In this document: positions 57,845 through 64,000 of the stretch, one piece after another
Layout of the letters: the number at the start of each line of letters is the position of its first letter
How positions within the stretch are numbered: position 1 is the first letter of the stretch
Assembly: GCA_026119855.1 (NCBI GenBank)
Contig: JAOWBW010001462.1
Coordinates: 1-64,000 of the forward strand
DNA: 64,000 bases
Direction: 5' to 3'
DNA from: Campanula takesimana
Taxonomy: Eukaryota > Streptophyta > Magnoliopsida > Asterales > Campanulaceae
Notes under the pieces: model-generated
What the model was told of the DNA's origin: nothing
Seen by the model: the letters and a program-made list of their open reading frames with translations, nothing else
The model's database searches: none
Made by a program: the position numbers and the translations under genes

Positions 57845-59529
57845 TGTTGGTCCCTAAAGGGGCAACAAGGGTGTGAAAATCGCTAGAGGGGGGGGGTGAA
57901 TAGCGTTTTAAAAATTCTTTTCAAACCCTTTTGCAATTCAATGGCAGATGCGCACAACTCTTATTTTGGCTAAGTATAGCGCGCAGCAAGAGTGTGAAAT
58001 GCACAGCGGAAATTTAAAGCAGCTCTGCGCAGGGTATACTGCGCAGAGATAAAAACGCACGCGCTAAGTATGAGGCTAAAGAGTGGCGCAAAATGGGATT
58101 CTAAGGCAAAATGAGCAATAACAATTATAGCATCAAAGAGTGGCAATCTGAAAGATCAAACAAAGCAGTTCATAAAAGGTTAAGCAGGGAATATGCAATA
58201 AGTAATGAACACGCTATTTGGAGAGGTTCGATCGAAGAAAGATCTACATCCTCTACCAAGATGGTTAGTCTTGGATTTCTAATGGAGATCTTATTATATG
58301 AGAGAGTATTACAAATTACAACATTTGAGCTCAATACTAACTCAAGATCTATTATCTATGAAGAACAAATCCTAGACTAAACCGGTGTATCTCAAGAAGT
58401 TCAATCAAAATGATCAAAGCTTCAAGAGGTGTGTGTGTGACAGAAATTCTGGGCTCTATGAATATGAAAGATGAAGAGCACCAAGAATTCTGGTGATATA
58501 GGCTTTGTGATATGAGCAGGAGTTTTGAAGGTTTGAAGATCTTGAAGGCTGTTCTAAAGAATCTGGAAAAAACTGAGCAGCAGTCTTCAGATCTTCATGG
58601 TTTCTCAGTGAAGCATGAAACTCGAGCTCTAAAGCATAATGGCCAGCAAGAGGTTCTTGATCAAAGAAGATGATCAAGGGCCGATGAAAAGGGCTGAATT
58701 CGAAGGCAGCTTCAAAGGCAGCTTGGAAATGAAGATGAGCAGGCTATTTATAGCTGAGAGCTTGAATATAGCCGTTGGAGCTCAAAGCAAGGACAATGAG
58801 CTGGCACAACATGATTGGTGCGCAGGTGTCCTTTATAGCCGTTGGGGCTCTGATCAAAGATGATGACCTGGCACAATATGATTGGTGCGCAGGTGATTTA
58901 GAGCCGTTGGAGACTGAGCATGAAGACCAAATTCAAAAGCTTCTTCTAGAAGGTTGACAGCTGTCTTCACTTGAGATATTATGTTTGAGCGCATCTCCAC
59001 CGTTGGCTATGCTGAGTGTGCAGAATTTGTCGTTTGTGCACACCTCAGCTTTTTAATAAGCGTGCATCTTCTAGGCGTTTTCCAAACTTTCTAGAATGTG
59101 AGATCAGGAGATGAGGAACTTGACCAAGGTTGTGTCCGCGCACAAAAGGCATGCGTATTGCCGGCGCGCATGGATTCAGCGCATGAGCAGCATGCGCACC
59201 ATGCTTGGTCACAAAATGATCTCTTTGGAGTTTAGGAAATAAGATCTTAAAAACTGAGCAGGGTCAAGGGCTGCGCAAGATATCTATGCGCAGTGGCGAC
59301 CTGCGCAGAGAACATCCTGCGCAGTGAAACGAATCCTGCTTAGGAAATCTTCGATCTTAAAGCTTCAAGTCCTATAATCTAAGCCTATACTATAACAAGG
59401 ACTTTAGCTAAAAATTGAAGTTATAAACTTCTTTACATGAGGTCCTAAAGTCCATAAAAATACTCATAGGTTATGGTATCAATCAATTCAAACAAAAGTA
59501 GGAGGGCTAAGTGATAAGCATACCCAACA
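57845..59529 (-). repeat. 3' LTR of element E
   Basis: 1685 bp. Forward TGTTGGTCCCTA to CATACCCAACA. Minus-strand TATA box at 58745-58752 in the same CTATAAATAGCC context as D. Four TGCGCA sites at 59272, 59287, 59302 and 59318 (15, 15 and 16 bp apart) lie upstream of it. Confidence 0.85.
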
Positions 59530-60087
59530 ATCTCCCCCTAAATGATTGATGCCATTACCTACTATAGCAAAGGCAATTCATTGTACTTGATAATAACATG
59601 TCCATAAAAAAATGTGAATGGTAAATCATGCCTCAAGTCAATGCACACACTAGCCCGTGCTATAGATTTCTAATCTATCCAAAAGATTAAAAACTTACAA
59701 GATGAGAAAGATAGAAATGTCATTCAGAGCATACAAATAATGTGAAATGAAGTTTTAAGTATGCGTTTAAACTGAATGTTTAAACATCATGCGTAGAAGA
59801 CATGAGCAGTTAAGATTATGCGCATGTGTTTAAGTAATAATGCATTCAATGTTCCACAAACGAATGATTTGAATTGAACAAGGTTTTTGTGAAAGCTTTA
59901 TGATGCATTCTTCTCATTAAAACTTTGAAAGATTGACTGTTTACAGATTACAAGTTTTAATCGAGGAAAAAAAACAAAAGAGAGGTGCGCACAAAAACAA
60001 AAGCGCACGAAATGAAAGCGCATGAAACATACTGCGCAAACGAGAATTAAAAAATCAAACGAAAAACAAATTACTTACAAAGGAAAT
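59530..60087 (-). promoter_or_regulatory. Polypurine tract and conserved pre-PPT block of E
   Basis: The minus strand ends TTTAGGGGGAGAT directly before the LTR. Upstream blocks GTGTGCATTGACTTG, CAAGTACAATG and GGTAATGGCATCAATCA match element D at 18030-18150. No gene is seen. Confidence 0.7.
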
Positions 60088-63018
60088 CTAATCTATGTTG
60101 ATCCGTTGCAGGGCTTCGCGCATCTCACTCTGAAGACCGTTGAATTTGTTCATGAGTTCCACCTTTAAATTTTGAAATTTGTCCTGGAACTCCACAGCTT
60201 TTCCAACATAAATGTTTATTCCTCTGCGCATATCAGCGTTGTCATCCACTAGCTCTCTGAACCTTGCTCTGCTGTCCGTCAGGATGGCAGTTTGCGTAGC
60301 TTCTAATCTTGAGTCAGTATGGAGGCGCTGAGTGTTGACGCTTGCCTGAATGTCTAACATTGCGTAGTCCAATTTGTCGTTGAACGCCACGGAAAAATCT
60401 GTCATGGACTTGGCAATGCATCGACGCATTTCTTCAATATTATGCACAGAGTCTCCTTGTTCAATCTTCTCTATCTGAGCCACCATCTGCGCTTGAAGGT
60501 CATCAAATCCTCTATGTAACCCATCTGCAAGGGTTTTCTTGAGCTTTTTCATAATGTCCCTGAGTCCTCCATCAAGCGCTCCAAAGGTGCACACATTTTT
60601 GAGTTGTGCGCTGACATTTTCAAGCTGAGCACTGATGGATTTCAGGGAGTCCAGGATAAGATGTTCCAAAGTGATAGGAACTTTTTCTTGCGCAGGCTCA
60701 GATGGACTTGCCTTTGCTTTAGCACTCTCTGTGCTTGCCTTTGCTTCTTCTTTGGCAGCTTTCTCCCCCTTAATGGTATCAATCTCCAAACGTTGCATAT
60801 CAAGACGATATAATAAAGCAGTTTGAGCAGTAAGGAGTTGATTAAGCTGCAGCTGCGTAGCGACTTGATTCGCTTGAACAGAATGCAAGCTCTGCACGAT
60901 CTGGCGCAGCTCAGCTGAAGAGGTAGGAGTCTCAGGGGCTGAAGATGGAGATTGAACTGGAGAAGAATCACTGCTGTCGGTGGCTGCGGAACTAGTGTGG
61001 CGCCTCTTCAATCCTTTGGCGCTGCTGCGCACCTTCTGCTTGAGACGAGAAGAGGTAAGTGCGATATCAGCACTGGGGATGGCTTCTTAAGAGGCTTTGT
61101 GCATTTGCTCCCCCTCAACAGCATCATCATCTGAATCACCACGGAAAGCAGACTTGCGCTTCATAGAGGTTGGCTTTGAGGGAGCAGGCGCTGGAATGAT
61201 GGTAGGATCAGCCTCTTTGATAGAAATCCCTTTGGTGGATTGAACTAAAGGAATATCTAGCTTTTTGCTACTGGGCGGAGCAATGCCCTTCCCCTTGCGA
61301 TTGTACGCTTCTTCTGCGGTCTCTTGCGCAGCATCTGTTGAAGATCTTCCTGCACTCTTCTTGGATTTGACCACAGGAATTGGGCCTATCCAGGGTTCCT
61401 TGTTGGGAGCTGCATCAGACAGCCAGATTTCATAGTAATCGGCGTTGCCTATCTCACTGCGCAAATTCTGAAGGTGTACTCTAGAATAGTACTTTGCGTC
61501 GCAAGACTGCTTCTTGATTGACTTTTCTTCAACATAGGTGGCCAATTCACCATAAGTCAATAGGAGTTTTGTTAGCAGTCTGCAGTGAGTTCGGTACTTG
61601 GTCTTCCCTGCGTTCAGCTTCTTCTCATAGCTTGTCATCCCCTTCACAATCTCATTGAATATTATCTGCGGCCAGTCTAGTTGATCTTCGTTGAAGATGG
61701 CTGCGCAGTATTCCCACTGCTTAGAGATGAAATGTCCATTATTTCCATTTTTGCAGTTGAGGGAATCTCCAATTAGGGTGCACAGGTGATACATCACCTC
61801 ACTAAATTCCTTTCTATTATACATTGGACATTTCTTGTTGAGGGAAGGAATGCCAATGAGCTTCTGTGCAAGTGCATTTTGATGAGCCTCATCATAGCTG
61901 ACTGAAGAGCTATCAACATTGAAGTTTAGGAGGCTGCGAATGTGATTGGGGTGAACCACTACATCACTGCTCTGAACGGTGGCCATGATCATGTCTGTTG
62001 TCTTGCCCTCAAGTTGCGCAGGAACAACTCTTGCTGTCTTGAAGAATTCATCTAACAGCGCAGGCACTATGAAGGATTGCTCAAGAGTGAATAAAGGAAG
62101 AATGCCGGAGGTGCTGAGAAGATGAAGCAGATGACGACCAATCGCATCTAAAGAGAGATCTGCCTGAATAAGTTCCCAACCCAGAATGAAATAAACGTGT
62201 CCCTGCGTAAAACAATAGATAGAATTAGACAACCTATTGCTTATGGAGCTGTGCGCATATGCAAGTAATGCAGATATACCTTGGCACAAGTTCCATGATA
62301 AACAAAATTATGCGCAGAAAATAGAGGGTGCGCAAAAATAATTAGAATGCATACGCAGAGGGATCATGCGCACAGAGAATAAATACTGGATAAGGAGTGT
62401 GCGCAGAAAAAAATAGATACACCTATATGCGCAGAAAGCTATGCGCAGGAAACTGTGCGCAGAGCACAAAGATGGGGGGGATGAAAAATAGACTAAATAA
62501 AATAATAAAAAATATTTAAGAATATGAACACCCAAGAACACTGAAAAACAAAAGTTGACAAAATTCAACAAAAAGTACATCGAAATGACGGCGAGAACAG
62601 GACGAAGTCAACCATGTAAAAAGTAAGGTCAACGACGTTAAAACAAACCCAGAAATTCAGAAAAATGGTTCGACTGCTAAGGAAGTTACGAAGCTCAGAA
62701 ATTGACGAAAAACATATGTAACGACCATTGATCAAGAAATAAACTACATGAAAGAATAGATCAGGTAAATACGAACACAACACAACGATCGATTTCAAAA
62801 AGATTAGTAAATAAGGGAGAAATCGAAAAAGGGAGTCTTGAGACTTCCAAGAACAACAATGGCGAGGAAAAAAAAGAAGTTATAGTGAAACATACCATGT
62901 CTTTAACGGTGGGATGCCTGGATTGTCGTTCTACTTCTTCTTTGTGAGAGTTTCCAGAGTGCGAAGAAGAGTCAGAGATGATAATTTCTGGTTGAGTTTT
63001 GGTTTTCTTGGGAGCCAT
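60088..63018 (-). pseudogene. Envelope-like gene of element E, two exons, one stop codon
   Basis: Exon 1 (63018-62896) encodes 41 residues starting MAPKKTKTQPEIII and ending VKDM. The donor GT is at 62895-62894, the acceptor TTTACGCAG ends at 62203, and the intron is 693 bp in phase 0. Exon 2 (62202-60088) starts GHVYFILG and reads about 700 codons with one in-frame TAA at 61089-61087. Conserved with D: VMYHLC, CKNGN, YCAAIF, LDWPQ, KYRTHCRLLTK. The middle is Ser/Pro/Lys-rich; the C-terminal 300 residues are Gln/Leu/Lys-rich and probably coiled coil. No membrane anchor is evident in exon 2, so 'envelope' is a label only. Apart from the one stop it is intact and better kept than the copy in D. 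Confidence 0.8.
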
Positions 63019-64000
63019 TGAAATGGTTTAGAAAGAAGGAAGGTTGAGGTTGAAGAAAAGAACAGGAAATGAGAGAAGAGGGTTTAGAGCAGAAGTTAGA
63101 AAGGGAGTGAGAAAGTTTAGAGGGAAGAGAGAGAAGTAGAAAGAGAAGTGGTTTAAGTAGGGAAGGAGAAGTTAGGCGCACGATAGCTACGAAATGTTTG
63201 AGAAAATGTGCAGTGGCGCAGGATAGCAATACCACGTGTCACAAAAGGGAACGCGCGTGCGCAGGCCTATGCGCGCGTGTGCGTGAAGCTCTAAGCCGGT
63301 CACTGTCAAGTCGACTTCCTCATAAATGGTGAGTCAGTGAAAGGACGGGCGCACGTTAGCAGGGTGACGTGGCCGAATGGGGAATGCGCGTGCGCAGTCT
63401 TTGCGAGCGCGTGTGTCAGCGAAAAGAGGCTGACGGCTGTCGCATCACCTTCCTCATTAAATGGTGAGCAGGCATACGAAAGCAGGCGCTGTCACAATCG
63501 CAATTTGCATTGATGACACTGGGATATGCGCAAGGGTAAAAAAGTAATTTCCCAAGAAAATTCAAAAAATAAAGGCGCGGGAAAATAAGAATTTACACAA
63601 GTATCCTTGTGACTCAGCGTTGACTTTTCAGTCAAGGACCTATGTGATAAAATCTAATGAATAGAACACTTACCTGCGGTCCACGATGAATTGCGCATGG
63701 ATAGTTATGCGCAACGCATTGATAGCGCAGAGATTCTGTAAATCTCAGAACTGTTGTTTCATGCGCAAACAGTTGTTTGCGCAGGTGTTGCACAGAGCGC
63801 ATGAAACTTAACCTATTTTGCACACTTATCAAGCAAATACATTAGTATCAATAAATCATATGGACAAGTTAGCTAAGATTAAGCATACCCATTTTTCCTT
63901 TCAAGAGATCACTAGTTAATTTTTGAAGAAATGATATTAGATGTTTATGAGCTTGATAATAGTGCTTGGCAGGATTGATGACTGCTATGGTGGACATATT
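63019..64000 (-). promoter_or_regulatory. Upstream region of the E envelope-like gene
   Basis: On the minus strand a CT-rich leader (about 63120-63020) precedes the ATG. TACTTAAA at about 63159-63152, roughly 140 bp upstream, occupies the place of the D TATA box. Further upstream TGCGCA and GCGCGT words are dense. No gene reading is convincing, so pol must begin further right. Confidence 0.45.

Larger units (their letters stand above)
57845..64000 (-). mobile_element. Sirevirus-type element E (3' part; continues off the right edge)
   Basis: On the minus strand, reading right to left: leader, two-exon envelope-like gene, pre-polypurine block, polypurine tract and 3' LTR. Its envelope-like gene, pre-PPT block and LTR end match element D in layout and in short conserved blocks. 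TGCGCA is repeated through coding and non-coding parts. Gag, pol and the 5' LTR must lie right of the window. Confidence 0.88.

Noticed and set aside
62308..62798. Minus-strand Phe/Leu-rich frames suggesting a membrane protein
   Set aside because: They lie in the intron of the E envelope-like gene and read T-rich intron sequence; an envelope transmembrane segment here cannot be supported.

Overview
The window is plant nuclear DNA, almost certainly from an angiosperm and probably a eudicot. It is a stack of nested transposable elements with one recognisable host gene. The evidence is Ty1/Copia and Ty3/Gypsy LTR retrotransposons (including two Sirevirus-type elements with an extra envelope-like gene), Stowaway, PIF/Harbinger, hAT and Mutator-like DNA elements, GT-AG introns, and a two-exon PLAT-domain gene at 31668-32324. 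Element names A-I are my own labels.

Layout. (1) 1-1493: right end of a minus-strand LTR element G (5' LTR, PBS, leader minisatellite), inserted in Copia A. (2) 1494-6696: Copia A, a heavily decayed Copia relic with an intact 3' LTR, inserted in the gag of D. (3) 6697-19620: Sirevirus-type Copia D with gag, pol, a spliced envelope-like gene and 3' LTR, inserted in the LTR of H. (4) 19621-21864: H, a short minus-strand LTR element without gag or pol. (5) 22571-27163: a non-autonomous hAT holding a Stowaway element that is itself split by a 2.5 kb Pack-MULE-like element. (6) 27383-31604: a Stowaway-like element and a PIF/Harbinger element containing two hATs and smaller palindromic elements, then a second Harbinger MITE ending about 60 bp from the host gene. 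(7) 31668-32324: PLAT-domain gene. (8) 33257-34489: Stowaway and hAT. (9) about 35160-47819: Gypsy F (gag, protease), split inside gag by nearly intact minus-strand Copia B (37379-45921, TSD GGAAG). (10) 47820-56183: chromodomain Gypsy C inserted in F; its 3' LTR is cut by I. (11) 56184-57844: LTR element I. (12) 57845-64000: minus-strand Sirevirus-type element E inserted in I, carrying a second envelope-like gene. Insertion order read from the nesting: F, then B and C; C, then I, then E; H, then D, then A, then G.

Three patterns go beyond annotation. First, LTRs of unrelated Copia and Gypsy families carry the same cassette just upstream of the TATA box: GC-rich palindromes in two pairs, 22 bp apart within a pair and about 50 bp between pairs. 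Core sequences differ between families (GCGGCCGC or GGCGCC) while the spacing is kept. Second, each Sirevirus is saturated with its own short word, AACCGC in D and TGCGCA in E, in coding and non-coding parts alike. Third, the envelope-like gene of both Sireviruses has a private leader and a phase-0 intron after a short MAPKK exon, so it looks like an independently transcribed, spliced gene. No tool was run; identifications rest on reading the sequence and on general knowledge of the families.
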